From NCBI RefSeq assembly GCF_001557875.1, contig NZ_LNRF01000007.1:62001-126000 (forward strand): a stretch of DNA of 64,000 bases, given 5' to 3'. Shown here piece by piece: positions 40,502 to 50,089 of the stretch (the stretch's first letter is position 1; every line of letters begins with the position of its first letter). Both the position numbers and the translations under genes were made by a program. The notes under the pieces were generated by a model, which saw nothing but the letters and a program-made list of their open reading frames with translations, searched no databases and had not been told where the DNA came from. Source of the DNA: Vibrio splendidus. Lineage in GTDB: Bacteria; Pseudomonadota; Gammaproteobacteria; Enterobacterales; Vibrionaceae.

Positions 40502-42424
40502 ATGATTACTTTCTCTGATATTCAATTGCTACGCGGCGGTAAGCCACTCCTCGACCAAGCATCTGCGACTTTTCACCCTGGCGACAAGATCGGTTTGGTT
40601 GGTAAAAACGGCTGTGGTAAATCTACGCTATTCGCCTTAATTAAGGACGAACTGTCTATTGATGCAGGCTCATTCAGTAAACCAGCTCATTGGGAAATGG
40701 CTTGGGTTGCTCAAGAAACGCCAGCATTAGAAAGAACAGCAATTGAATACGTGATTGATGGCGACCGTGAATACCGCGGCCTTGAAGATCAACTAGAGAA
40801 AGCTGAACAAGCCGACAACGGCACCTTGGTAGCAGAGATCCACGGCAAGATTGAGACCATTGGTGGTTACAGCATCAAGGCTCGCGCTGCCGAGCTGTTA
40901 GACGGCCTAGGCTTTAGCCAAGAACAAATGGCGTGGAACCTGACTCAATTCTCAGGTGGTTGGCGTATGCGTTTAAACCTAGCGCAAGCCCTACTGTGTC
41001 GCAGTGACCTACTGCTACTCGATGAACCTACCAACCACTTGGATTTAGACGCAGTAATGTGGCTAGAGCGTTGGTTACAAAGCTACCCTGGCACGCTAGT
41101 ACTTATCTCGCACGATAGAGACTTCTTAGACCCTATCGTCAACCGTATCGTGCACGTTGAAAATCAACAGCTCAATGAGTACACAGGTAACTACTCATCG
41201 TTCGAAACCCAACGAGCGCAAAAACTGATTCTGCAACAAGCGATGTACCAAAAGCAGCAGAAACAGATGTCTCACATGCAGAGCTACATTGACCGTTTCC
41301 GTTACAAAGCTTCAAAGGCTCGCCAAGCGCAAAGCCGTATTAAAGCGTTAGAGAAAATGGAACAAGTACTGCCTGCTCAGTTTGATAACCCATTCAGCTT
41401 TGAGTTTAGAGAACCAGACGCACTACCAAACCCAATCATGATGATGGACGAGGTCTCTGCAGGTTACGATGACAATCTGATTCTAGAGAAGATTCGCTTG
41501 AACCTAGTACCGGGCAGCCGTATTGGTCTGCTTGGTCGAAATGGTGCTGGTAAATCCACGCTGATTAAGCTTCTTTCTGGCGAACTGAAACAGCAAGGTG
41601 GTGAGCTGAGCTATTCGCAAGGCGTTAAGATTGGTTACTTCGCACAGCACCAATTAGAAACCCTGCATCCAGAAGAGACGCCGCTGCAACACATGATGCA
41701 GATTGCCCCTAAACACACCGAGCAACAACTGCGTGATTACCTAGGTAGCTTCGGTTTCCAAGGTGAAAAAGCGCTCGATAAAGTGGCCCCCTTCTCTGGT
41801 GGTGAAAAAGCGCGTTTAGTTCTAGCGCTACTGGTATGGCAAAAACCAAACCTGTTGCTACTCGATGAACCAACCAACCACTTGGATCTCGACATGCGTC
41901 AGGCGCTGACTTTTGCATTGCAGACGTTTGAAGGTGCAATGGTTATCGTATCGCACGACCGTTACCTACTACGTGCGACTACCGATGATTTATACCTTGT
42001 ACACGACCGCCAAGTAGCACCGTTTGATGGTGACTTAAGCGATTACTACAAGTGGCTAACCGAGCAACAGAAAATTGAACGTAAAGAAGCGCAAGCATTG
42101 GCACCAGCCAAAGACGGCGCCAACAGTGCAGCAGCGAAAAAAGAACAGAAACGTAAAGAAGCCGAGTTCCGTAAACTGACGGCACCACTTCGTAAAAAGC
42201 TGACTCAATTTGAAAAGCAGATGGATAAATTAACGCAGGCTCTTGAAGAAGCCGAACAAGAATTATCCGACACTTCACTGTATGAAGCTGAAAATAAGGC
42301 TAAACTGAATAAAGTACTCGCTCTCCAAGCGAGCAGTAAGTCACAGCTAGAAGAAGTTGAAATGGATTGGATGTCCACTCAAGAAGCGCTTGAGCAGATG
42401 GAACAGGATATGGATAGCTTATGA
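40502..42424 (+). CDS. yheS: ABC-F ATPase YheS
   Basis: I start at MITFSDIQLLRGGKPLLDQA (640 aa), which aligns with YheS; the open frame runs 27 codons further upstream without support. Two ABC domains are seen: Walker A GLVGKNGCGKST and GLLGRNGAGKST, signatures FSGGWRMRL and FSGGEKARL, each with DEPTNHLDLD. An interdomain linker and a charged C-terminal coiled coil complete it. There are no membrane spans. ABC-F proteins act on ribosomes. Confidence 0.94.
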   Translation: MITFSDIQLLRGGKPLLDQASATFHPGDKIGLVGKNGCGKSTLFALIKDELSIDAGSFSKPAHWEMAWVAQETPALERTAIEYVIDGDREYRGLEDQLEKAEQADNGTLVAEIHGKIETIGGYSIKARAAELLDGLGFSQEQMAWNLTQFSGGWRMRLNLAQALLCRSDLLLLDEPTNHLDLDAVMWLERWLQSYPGTLVLISHDRDFLDPIVNRIVHVENQQLNEYTGNYSSFETQRAQKLILQQAMYQKQQKQMSHMQSYIDRFRYKASKARQAQSRIKALEKMEQVLPAQFDNPFSFEFREPDALPNPIMMMDEVSAGYDDNLILEKIRLNLVPGSRIGLLGRNGAGKSTLIKLLSGELKQQGGELSYSQGVKIGYFAQHQLETLHPEETPLQHMMQIAPKHTEQQLRDYLGSFGFQGEKALDKVAPFSGGEKARLVLALLVWQKPNLLLLDEPTNHLDLDMRQALTFALQTFEGAMVIVSHDRYLLRATTDDLYLVHDRQVAPFDGDLSDYYKWLTEQQKIERKEAQALAPAKDGANSAAAKKEQKRKEAEFRKLTAPLRKKLTQFEKQMDKLTQALEEAEQELSDTSLYEAENKAKLNKVLALQASSKSQLEEVEMDWMSTQEALEQMEQDMDSL

Positions 42425-42891
42425 ACCCAGAGCACGCCCCAATATCACTAACACTGGAACGACTATGGCAATTTAGCCTTCAGTACTACAGTGTGCGCGG
42501 TGTAAAGGATGCGTGCCTAGCTTTGCAAAACCAGTTCCACGGCAACGTCAATTTACTGCTGCTTCTCAAATGGCTCGATGAGCAGCAATTGTCTTTTGCT
42601 GAAGAAGAGTGGCACAAAGTACAACAATGCTTGGGCCGCTCTGAAACCCTGCTTCATAGTTATCGAGAGCTACGTAAACACCTCAAAGCACACGTTGTCG
42701 ACTCACTATACCGTGAAGCCTTACAGTTTGAGTTACAGCTTGAAAAGCAACAACAGTCCGATCTCGTCGACTGTATAAACTCCCTACAGCTTTACGCTAA
42801 CCAGCAATCACCGCTCGCGTTTCAGTACTGTCGTTTATTAGGAGCAGAAAACCTCTACGACGCTTTTTCTGAACCAGCACCTCAGCCCTAG
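42421..42891 (+). CDS. TIGR02444-family protein
   Basis: The 156-aa all-helical protein contains LERLWQFSLQYYSVRGVKDACLAL near the N-terminus, the hallmark of the TIGR02444/DUF2390 family; no function is known to me. The ATG overlaps the yheS stop (ATGA), so it is probably translated with yheS. No signal or membrane segment is visible. Confidence 0.8.
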   Translation: MNPEHAPISLTLERLWQFSLQYYSVRGVKDACLALQNQFHGNVNLLLLLKWLDEQQLSFAEEEWHKVQQCLGRSETLLHSYRELRKHLKAHVVDSLYREALQFELQLEKQQQSDLVDCINSLQLYANQQSPLAFQYCRLLGAENLYDAFSEPAPQP

Positions 42892-43166
42892 CTCATTCTC
42901 TTTCCTTTTTCTTCAATCAAGATCCAAGCTTAACTGCGCCCTGTCTCTCTTCATTTGCATGCACTGACTAATACGCACAATGAAGTGTTTAACGCACCTA
43001 ACATTGATATTATTCAACTGGTTACCCATAGCCTGTTTTTCTGTCTCGTATAAGTGAAAGCCTTGCGCTTATGCCGAGAATCAACCAAGCTCAAATAAAA
43101 ACGTGGGCATTTCGTTACAAGCTCAACACGTTATCAAAGCCCATAAAAGAAGCATGGATCGTTTTT

Positions 43167-44159
43167 ATGACAATATTTACCGCAGCCGCTGGTCTCTCTA
43201 ATCCGCACTTACAAACCTTAGTGCCACGGTTTATTAGAAAACAGGCGCTGTTTCATCCTCACTGGCAAACCTTAGAAACTCCCGATGGTGACTTTCTTGA
43301 TCTTGCTTGGAGCGAATCACCAGACGATGACAACCCAAGCATTGATGTTCGAAGGAACAAGCCGATATTCGTTCTATTCCATGGTTTAGAAGGTAGCTTT
43401 GAGAGCCCTTACGCCAACGGACTGATGAATGCATTTGCTAAAGATGGTTGGTTATCGGTAATGATGCACTTCAGAGGTTGCAGCGGAAAACCTAATCGCC
43501 TGGCTCGCGCTTACCATTCAGGTGAGGTCGAAGATGCGCGCTTTTTCCTAAGACACCTGCACGCTCAGTTTCCGAATAACCCGAAGGTTGCGGTTGGCAT
43601 ATCTTTAGGTGGGAACATGCTGGCGAACTATTTGGCTGAATACGCAGACGACCCGTTGCTGTCGGCGGCGACCATCGTATCTGCTCCTTTTGACTTAGCG
43701 TGTTGCTCTAGTCGCATTGAACGCGGTTTCTCCAAGCTCTATAAGAAGTACCTGCTCAACTCTCTAAAATCGAATGCGCTAAAAAAGGTTAACCTGCTAC
43801 AGGAAAAACTTGGCATCACCGCTGAAGCCATCAAGAACATCACCAAACTGTATGAGTTTGATGAACGCATCACTGCACCTCTACACGGCTTCAAAAATGC
43901 CCAAGACTATTATGCGCAATGTTCTGCGCTGCCTAAGCTCAATAAGATTAAACTGCCGACTCAGATCATTCATGCCAAAGATGACCCATTCATGACCGAT
44001 GATGTGATCCCAAAATTCGTTCTGCCCGATAACATCGATTATCGACTGTTTCAAAAAGGCGGCCATGTGGGGTTTATTACTGGCAGCACACTCAAACCAA
44101 GGTTTTGGTTAGAAGAAGCCTTGCCTGCCTACTATGAAAGTATCCAAGATTCGGCATAA
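43167..44159 (+). CDS. yheT: YheT-type alpha/beta hydrolase
   Basis: The 330-aa hydrolase aligns with YheT from the motif FTAAAGLSNPHLQTLVPRFI. It has the oxyanion loop LFHGLEGSFESPY, the nucleophile elbow GISLGGNM, and a late Asp (AKDDPFM) and His (GGHVGFI) completing the triad. The frame opens 32 codons earlier at 43071, but neither start has a strong ribosome site; family alignment favours 43167. The substrate is unknown. Confidence 0.82.
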   Translation: MTIFTAAAGLSNPHLQTLVPRFIRKQALFHPHWQTLETPDGDFLDLAWSESPDDDNPSIDVRRNKPIFVLFHGLEGSFESPYANGLMNAFAKDGWLSVMMHFRGCSGKPNRLARAYHSGEVEDARFFLRHLHAQFPNNPKVAVGISLGGNMLANYLAEYADDPLLSAATIVSAPFDLACCSSRIERGFSKLYKKYLLNSLKSNALKKVNLLQEKLGITAEAIKNITKLYEFDERITAPLHGFKNAQDYYAQCSALPKLNKIKLPTQIIHAKDDPFMTDDVIPKFVLPDNIDYRLFQKGGHVGFITGSTLKPRFWLEEALPAYYESIQDSA

Positions 44160-44254
44160 TGACCGAGCCTTAGTAAATAGAAGCAAAACATTACTAAGCA
44201 CACGCATTTCGACATCAATAAACATATCCATGAACATAAAAGAGAGAAGTATTT

Positions 44255-44467
44255 ATGATCATCCCATGGCAAGACATTGCACCAGAGACACTGGAAAACC
44301 TCATCAAAGAATTCGTGCTGCGTGAAGGCACAGACTACGGTGACGTCGAGGTTTCACTGCAAAACAAGATTGACCAAGTGAAACATCAATTAGCCTCAAA
44401 GGAAGTCAGCATCGTGTTTTCTGAGCTACATGAAACCGTTGATATTCAAGTCACAAAACGCTTCTAA
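44255..44467 (+). CDS. yheU: YheU-family protein
   Basis: The 70-aa protein begins [20 protein letters not shown] and matches the small YheU family, always near yheT and prkB. A GAGAG stretch precedes the ATG. Function unknown. Confidence 0.9.
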   Translation: MIIPWQDIAPETLENLIKEFVLREGTDYGDVEVSLQNKIDQVKHQLASKEVSIVFSELHETVDIQVTKRF

Positions 44468-44544
44468 GCTGCGCTCATAAAGGAGCCGTGTTATAGTGGT
44501 AAACGATTGCTAACAAGTAAGTTACTCAAAAGACAAGGGTTGTC

Positions 44545-45414
44545 ATGTCCGCTAAACATCCAATTATTGCGGTGACGGGTTCATCTGGAGCCGGCACCAC
44601 CACCACCTCAGAAGCCTTCCGTAAAATGTTCAATATGATGGACGTGAGGGCTGCTTGGGTTGAAGGGGATAGTTTCCATCGCTTCACTCGACCTGAGATG
44701 GATGTCGAGATCCGGAAAGCGCGCGAGCAAGGTAAGCACATCAGCTACTTTGGTCCACAAGCCAACGACTTTGGTGCGTTAGAGGAGTTCTTCCGTAAAT
44801 ACGGTAACGAAGGTACAGGTAAGGTACGAAGCTACCTGCACACCTTCGATGAAGCCGTGCCTTACAATCAAATGCCGGGCACCTTCACGCCATGGCAAGA
44901 GATCCCGGAAAATTCCGATGTGATGTTTTACGAAGGCTTGCACGGCGGTGTGGTTGATGGCGACATTAACGTTTCTCAACACGTCGATTTGCTGATCGGC
45001 ATGGTACCTATCGTAAACCTAGAGTGGATCCAAAAGTTCGTTCGTGACACTCGCGATCGTGGCCACTCACGCGAAGCGGTAATGGACTCCATTGTTCGTT
45101 CAATGGATGATTACCTCAACTACATTACCCCGCAATTTTCGCGCACTCACATAAACTTTCAGCGTGTTCCAACCGTAGATACATCGAACCCACTTAACGC
45201 CAAAGGGATTCCAAGTTTAGACGAAAGCTTCGTAGTTATACGTTTGCGTGGCATCAAAAACGTCGATTTCCCCTACCTTCTGGCTATGATTGATGGCTCG
45301 TTTATGTCTCGCCACAACACGCTAGTGGTGCCAGGTGGCAAGATGAGTTTTGCTATGGAGCTCATTGTGAGGCCAATCCTGCAACAACTTATCGAAACCG
45401 GAAAAATAGGTTAA
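44545..45414 (+). CDS. prkB: Phosphoribulokinase-like kinase PrkB
   Basis: The 289-aa protein has the P-loop GSSGAGTTTTSEAF (about 11-24), WVEGDSFHRFTR and FYEGLHGG, as in phosphoribulokinase/uridine kinase. It is the enteric PrkB type, found next to crp; there is no Calvin cycle context here, so the true substrate is uncertain. The yhfA gene that separates prkB and crp in E. coli is missing. Confidence 0.9.
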   Translation: MSAKHPIIAVTGSSGAGTTTTSEAFRKMFNMMDVRAAWVEGDSFHRFTRPEMDVEIRKAREQGKHISYFGPQANDFGALEEFFRKYGNEGTGKVRSYLHTFDEAVPYNQMPGTFTPWQEIPENSDVMFYEGLHGGVVDGDINVSQHVDLLIGMVPIVNLEWIQKFVRDTRDRGHSREAVMDSIVRSMDDYLNYITPQFSRTHINFQRVPTVDTSNPLNAKGIPSLDESFVVIRLRGIKNVDFPYLLAMIDGSFMSRHNTLVVPGGKMSFAMELIVRPILQQLIETGKIG

Positions 45415-45447
45415 CAAAACGACATTCTGGTTGATTACTTTTCATAC

Positions 45448-45463
45448 CGTGATCATGTGCACA
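45448..45463 (+). promoter_or_regulatory. Candidate Crp-binding site in the crp promoter region
   Basis: cgtga-tcatgt-gcaca matches the consensus TGTGA-N6-TCACA at 8 of 10 positions. It lies in the 239-bp prkB-crp gap. A possible -10 (tactat) is at 45527-45532. Crp autoregulation is known in enterics; use of this site is inference. Confidence 0.5.
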
Positions 45464-45653
45464 ATTTTGCGTAAAAAATCGTAGCTTGGTCACGATTAAA
45501 ATCAAGAAATAGTACCTGAAAAAGGATACTATTCTTAAACGAAACACAAGATAGCTTGCAGCGCTCAACGAGTGCTCTTATCCTACAAGTCAATCCAGGC
45601 TTAGCTAAAATACGGAAAGCAGCAAGCATACCCTGCAGAGGAAGTGAGATATT

Positions 45654-46286
45654 ATGGTTCTAGGTAAACCTCAAACCGATCCAACATTAGAGTGGTTCCT
45701 TTCACACTGTCATATTCATAAGTACCCTTCAAAAAGTACTTTGATTCATGCTGGTGAAAAGGCAGAAACCTTGTACTACATCGTTAAAGGTTCTGTGGCA
45801 GTTCTTATCAAAGACGAAGAAGGTAAGGAAATGATTCTTTCTTACCTAAACCAAGGCGACTTCATCGGTGAACTTGGCTTGTTCGAAGAAGACCAAGAGC
45901 GTACTGCTTGGGTTCGTGCTAAATCTCCTTGTGAAGTAGCTGAGATTTCTTTCAAGAAATTCCGTCAACTTATCCAAGTGAACCCAGATATCCTAATGCG
46001 CCTTTCAGCGCAAATGGCAAACCGTCTACAAGTAACTAGCCAAAAGGTTGGTGACTTAGCGTTCCTTGACGTAACAGGTCGTATCGCTCAAACGCTACTA
46101 AACCTAGCGAAACAGCCAGATGCAATGACTCACCCTGACGGCATGCAAATCAAGATCACTCGTCAAGAGATTGGCCAGATCGTTGGTTGTTCTCGTGAGA
46201 CAGTTGGTCGTATCTTGAAGATGCTAGAAGAGCAGAACCTAATTTCTGCACACGGTAAAACTATCGTGGTATACGGTACTCGTTAA
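45654..46286 (+). CDS. crp: cAMP receptor protein Crp
   Basis: The 210-aa global regulator is nearly identical to E. coli Crp. The cAMP-binding beta roll includes [20 protein letters not shown] (with the Arg and Ser/Thr cAMP contacts), then the long dimer helix and a helix-turn-helix reading [14 protein letters not shown]. In vibrios it controls carbon use, motility, competence and biofilm. A strong terminator follows. Confidence 0.99.
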   Translation: MVLGKPQTDPTLEWFLSHCHIHKYPSKSTLIHAGEKAETLYYIVKGSVAVLIKDEEGKEMILSYLNQGDFIGELGLFEEDQERTAWVRAKSPCEVAEISFKKFRQLIQVNPDILMRLSAQMANRLQVTSQKVGDLAFLDVTGRIAQTLLNLAKQPDAMTHPDGMQIKITRQEIGQIVGCSRETVGRILKMLEEQNLISAHGKTIVVYGTR

Positions 46287-46312
46287 TCTCGATTCACTGA
46301 GCCAAAAATTTG

Positions 46313-46346
46313 AAAGCCACCAAATGCGAATTTGGTGGCTTTTTTG
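46313..46346 (+). terminator. crp terminator
   Basis: A 13-bp stem, aaagccaccaaat (46313-46325) with atttggtggcttt (46330-46342), with a gcga loop and a T6 run. Confidence 0.93.
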
Positions 46347-46460
46347 TTTTCTAAAGATCTATAGAGCAGATACGAGAAGAAATCACAGAATCCTATTTGT
46401 AAACTTCCTCGAAGCGAAGCGTACTCACATCTCTAGGATACAGCCCGTACTCGTACCTTG

Positions 46461-47252
46461 TTAACCGTTGGTACTTTCGAAGATCTTATCCGCCGATGCG
46501 GCCACAAAACCCGTATAAAGCTCACCATTCGCCATTGCATAACGCTTAGCAAACTCATAGAAGCCACCAGGAATCATCTCATTGCCTTCAATAAATGCCA
46601 CTGGGACTTTGTCTGCCATAGTTGATGATTGCTCTAATAATACCTCTGGAGAGCCTTTAACTTCACCGCCAGATGCATTGATAGTGAAGCCAGACTCGCT
46701 CAGGTAGTCATTCACCGCCTGCACTTCATCAAAGTTATTCAGCTGGTTCACACTTACCGTAAAGTGGTTTGCACCATATCCATGAGCCGCTAGCCAAGAT
46801 GCGTATTCGCTCTCTTTAGCTAGTACTTGGAAATCAGCGAAGCTCAAATCCCATTGGCGACCACCAAACAAGAACTCATGACCTTGAAACTTGCTTGCAT
46901 CAACCTGCTCAACTAACTTAGCAACGATCTGTTGTAATTCACTAGAACACTCTTCGACCTTCAATTCACTAATGAACACTTTTGGCTGCTTCGGGTCTGG
47001 GTGCTCGTAGTGTTTAGCCACTAGCTTCTTGCTCTCAAACAGGTAGTCGCCACACGCCTTGTAACCCAGTTCCAGGAAAGGCTTAGCTAGTGTTTCAATA
47101 CCGAGAGGGGCAACATTAAAAGTACGCAGTGCAATATGGTCGTTGATCAGCGCTTCATCTTCTTTCAGCAAGTGATGCACTTTCTCAGCCGATGGACACA
47201 GCCTGTGAATGTAATCGTCCCATAGTGATTTAAAGAGTAGATCGGGCGTCAT
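46461..47252 (-). CDS. HglS-like (DUF1338) 2-oxoacid dioxygenase/decarboxylase
   Basis: The 263-aa protein matches the DUF1338 family, which includes the Fe(II) enzyme HglS that turns 2-oxoadipate into D-2-hydroxyglutarate. Candidate metal ligands fit the family pattern: His39 (NDHIALRTF), His163 (GANHFTV) and Glu233 (GGFYEFAKR). It follows astD in the same direction after a terminator, so it may serve amino-acid catabolism. The actual substrate here is not known. Confidence 0.78.
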   Translation of the reverse strand: MTPDLLFKSLWDDYIHRLCPSAEKVHHLLKEDEALINDHIALRTFNVAPLGIETLAKPFLELGYKACGDYLFESKKLVAKHYEHPDPKQPKVFISELKVEECSSELQQIVAKLVEQVDASKFQGHEFLFGGRQWDLSFADFQVLAKESEYASWLAAHGYGANHFTVSVNQLNNFDEVQAVNDYLSESGFTINASGGEVKGSPEVLLEQSSTMADKVPVAFIEGNEMIPGGFYEFAKRYAMANGELYTGFVAASADKIFESTNG

Positions 47253-47395
47253 GGTGACTCCTTGTCAGAGGTTCTAGCAAGCTAGTAATTTGGATTAGAA
47301 AGGGAGAGGCTGAGACACAGAGTCAGCAGCCATCAGCCTGTGACATACTTGTTCTATTATTATCTACCGCCCAATCTAGGTGTCGGACGTGATGG

Positions 47396-47423
47396 AAAAG
47401 GGAAGCGATAACACCACTTCCCT
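47396..47423 (-). terminator. astD terminator
   Basis: agggaag (47399-47405) pairs with cttccct (47417-47423); the adjoining A-run supplies U residues on the minus strand. Read-through into the HglS-like gene remains possible. Confidence 0.7.
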
Positions 47424-47465
47424 ATTTCAAGCTTAACCAATGAGCCTAAGACTCATTAGCCTAAA

Positions 47466-48923
47466 TTAAAGCTCAATACCTGGGCTAAACGATGCTGGTA
47501 GTTGAGTTTCGCCACCTTCCATTGAAGCCATAGGGTAAGCACAGTAGTCAGCTGCGTAGTAAGCACTTGGACGTAGGTTGCCTGAAGCACCCGGACCACC
47601 AAACGGTGCATCACCACTTGCGCCTGTTAGCTGACGGTTACGGTTAACAATACCCGCACGGATATGGTCAACGAAATATTCCCATTCAGAATCGTCTGTT
47701 GATACAAGGCCTGCAGACAAACCAAAGCGTGTGTCGTTAGCTAATTCAACCGCTTGCTCTAGCGATTGGTAACGAACCACTTGCAGCAATGGACCGAAGT
47801 ACTCTTCATCTGGCAGTTCAGCAATATTGGTTGCATCGATAATGCCCGGAGAAACAAACGCCGCTTGACCCGCTTTTGCTTCTACTAGGCTGACACCACC
47901 TAACGATTGCAGATTAGCTTGCGCGTCTAGAATAAATTTAGCTGCAGCTTCAGAGATCTGAGGGCCCATGAAAGGTGCAGGTTCAGCGAATGGCTGATCG
48001 ACACGAATCTTTTGCGTAGCTGCGACCAGTTTATCTAGAAGCAGATCGCCCTTCTCGCCAACAGGCACATACAAGCGACGAGCACATGTACAACGCTGAC
48101 CCGCACTGATGAACGCCGATTGGATGATAGTGTATACCGTTGCGTCTGCATCACCGTATTGGTCGCTGATCACCATAGGGTTGTTGCCGCCCATTTCTAG
48201 TGCCAGCATCTTGCCCGGTTGGCCCGCGAATTGACGATGCAGGATATGACCAGTATTCGCACTACCCGTAAATAGCACGCCATCAAGACCTTTAGCATCA
48301 GCCAGTGCGATACCTGTCTCTTTAGCGCCTTGCACTAGGTTGATCACGCCAGCAGGAAGACCCGCTTCTTGCCATAGCTTCATTGCGAATTCCCCCGTCC
48401 AAGGTGTCTGCTCTGAAGGCTTGAATACTACGGTGTTGCCCGATAGCAGAGCTGGAACAATATGACCGTTAGGTAAGTGACCTGGGAAGTTGTAAGGGCC
48501 AAATACCGCCATCACGCCCAATGGACGGTGACGAAGTACAATTTGGTTGCCAGCCGCTTCACGTGAAGCTTCACCTGTACGCTCGTGGTAAGCACGGATA
48601 GAGATGGCGATCTTGCCTGCCATCGCGCCCGCTTCAGTGCGAGTTTCCCAAATAGGCTTACCCGTCTCTTTTGCAATAATCTGTGCAATCTCTTCGCTGT
48701 TCTCTTTTACCTTCTCAGCAAAGTTCAACACGATCGCTTCACGCTCTGCAAAGCTCAATTTTTTCCAAACCAAGAAGGCTTCACGAGCTGCTGCTACTGC
48801 AGATTCAACCTGCGCTGGTGTTGCGCTATCACCCTGCCACACTACTTCATTGTTGTATGGGCTTACTGATGTCATGGCGTCACCTTGACCTGCCACCCAC
48901 TGTCCTGCTATCCACTGAGTCAT
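47466..48923 (-). CDS. astD: N-succinylglutamate 5-semialdehyde dehydrogenase
   Basis: The 485-aa aldehyde dehydrogenase has the Glu motif [10 protein letters not shown] and the catalytic Cys in [11 protein letters not shown], with NYNFPG-type and [10 protein letters not shown] cofactor motifs. It oxidises succinylglutamate semialdehyde with NAD, the fourth step of the arginine succinyltransferase pathway. It is 39 bp after astA in the same direction. Confidence 0.95.
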   Translation of the reverse strand: MTQWIAGQWVAGQGDAMTSVSPYNNEVVWQGDSATPAQVESAVAAAREAFLVWKKLSFAEREAIVLNFAEKVKENSEEIAQIIAKETGKPIWETRTEAGAMAGKIAISIRAYHERTGEASREAAGNQIVLRHRPLGVMAVFGPYNFPGHLPNGHIVPALLSGNTVVFKPSEQTPWTGEFAMKLWQEAGLPAGVINLVQGAKETGIALADAKGLDGVLFTGSANTGHILHRQFAGQPGKMLALEMGGNNPMVISDQYGDADATVYTIIQSAFISAGQRCTCARRLYVPVGEKGDLLLDKLVAATQKIRVDQPFAEPAPFMGPQISEAAAKFILDAQANLQSLGGVSLVEAKAGQAAFVSPGIIDATNIAELPDEEYFGPLLQVVRYQSLEQAVELANDTRFGLSAGLVSTDDSEWEYFVDHIRAGIVNRNRQLTGASGDAPFGGPGASGNLRPSAYYAADYCAYPMASMEGGETQLPASFSPGIEL

Positions 48924-48962
48924 ACTTCTATCCTTAAAATCTTCGACAGATAATCGCCGCTC

Positions 48963-49982
48963 TTACTGAGCCAACATGCGAACAAATTCGCCTTCTTTTA
49001 CTTCAAGAGCGCTCGCTACTTCAGATGATAAAATCACTGTATCGCTTGCTTGGTCATACGCACCTTTCGCGGCTACTGCGCGGAAGTTCTCAAACGAGGT
49101 ATTACCAATTAGGAAGTCTTTAGAGCTAGAGTGCTCTGCAATTTGAACCTGTGCTCTAATTGAGTGACGCACCGATTCGATGTTTCTTAGATCACACTCA
49201 ACCGTTGGGCCTGCATCAAAGATATCGACATAGCCACGGTTAGTGAAACCTTCACGTTCCAACAACTTAAGTGCAGGGCGCGTATTGTCATGAACCTCTC
49301 CAATCACCGCCTGAGCTTCTTTGCTCAATAGGTTCACGTAGATAGGTAGCTTTGGCATTAGGTCAGCAATGAAACCTTTCTTACCTATACCGGTTAGGTA
49401 ATCCGCAAGCGTGAAATCAATCGAGAAGAAATGCTCTTGCAGCCATTGCCAGAAAGGAGAATTACCTTCTGCATCCGATACACCACGCATCTCAGCAAAA
49501 ATCGTTTTCGAAAAACGCTCTGGGTGCTCAGACATGATCAGGAAGCGACACTTCGACATCAAACGACCATTCAATCCACCACGGAAAGCTGGGCGCAAGA
49601 ACAATGTGCAGATCTCACTGCATCCTGTGTAGTTATTACCGAAAGTCAGTAGCTTCACGACGTTATTCACGCCAAGCTTTTGCGATGAGTGAACCACTTT
49701 GCTGATGTGGTACGAATAAAACGGGACATCCCAGCCAATTGAGGCTTCAATGCCAGTCGTACCCGCAACGTCACCGGTTTCTGTGTCGAAGCCAACCATC
49801 AGGTAGCCTTCGTCACCGGGCTCAGTCACGTTTTGCTTGGCAAAGCTGTATTCAGAGTGAGTAATACGGTTAGTTAACAGTTCTTCGTTAACCGGAAGAG
49901 ATGTGAATCCGTGACCAGATTCAACCGCGCAGGTATGCAGCGCATCGTAATCAGATAATTTTATTGGGCGAACAACTAGCAT
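48963..49982 (-). CDS. astA: Arginine N-succinyltransferase
   Basis: The start is the ATG at 49982 (MLVVRPIKLSDYDALHTCAV, 339 aa) with GGAGGG 8 bases upstream; the open frame runs seven codons further from a TTG. AstA-type features include GHGFTSLPVNEELL and CTLFLRPAFRGGLNGRLMSK. It transfers succinyl from succinyl-CoA to arginine, the first step of the AST pathway. It lies between argD and astD. Confidence 0.95.
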   Translation of the reverse strand: MLVVRPIKLSDYDALHTCAVESGHGFTSLPVNEELLTNRITHSEYSFAKQNVTEPGDEGYLMVGFDTETGDVAGTTGIEASIGWDVPFYSYHISKVVHSSQKLGVNNVVKLLTFGNNYTGCSEICTLFLRPAFRGGLNGRLMSKCRFLIMSEHPERFSKTIFAEMRGVSDAEGNSPFWQWLQEHFFSIDFTLADYLTGIGKKGFIADLMPKLPIYVNLLSKEAQAVIGEVHDNTRPALKLLEREGFTNRGYVDIFDAGPTVECDLRNIESVRHSIRAQVQIAEHSSSKDFLIGNTSFENFRAVAAKGAYDQASDTVILSSEVASALEVKEGEFVRMLAQ

Positions 49983-50041
49983 CAATATTCCCTCCAGATG
50001 CAAAATAGGCCCAAAACCAGAAGCTTGGGCCTTTAGCAGAA

Positions 50042-50080
50042 CGTCATGGGATCGCTCTATTGGCGATCATTCCTATGACG
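50042..50080 (-). promoter_or_regulatory. Bulged hairpin between argD and astA
   Basis: cgtcat...gatcgc (50042-50055) pairs with gcgatc...atgacg (50063-50080) with a 4-nt bulge. It lacks a U-run, so it is more likely a processing or stability element than a terminator. Confidence 0.5.
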
Positions 50081-50089
50081 CCGCTCAGG

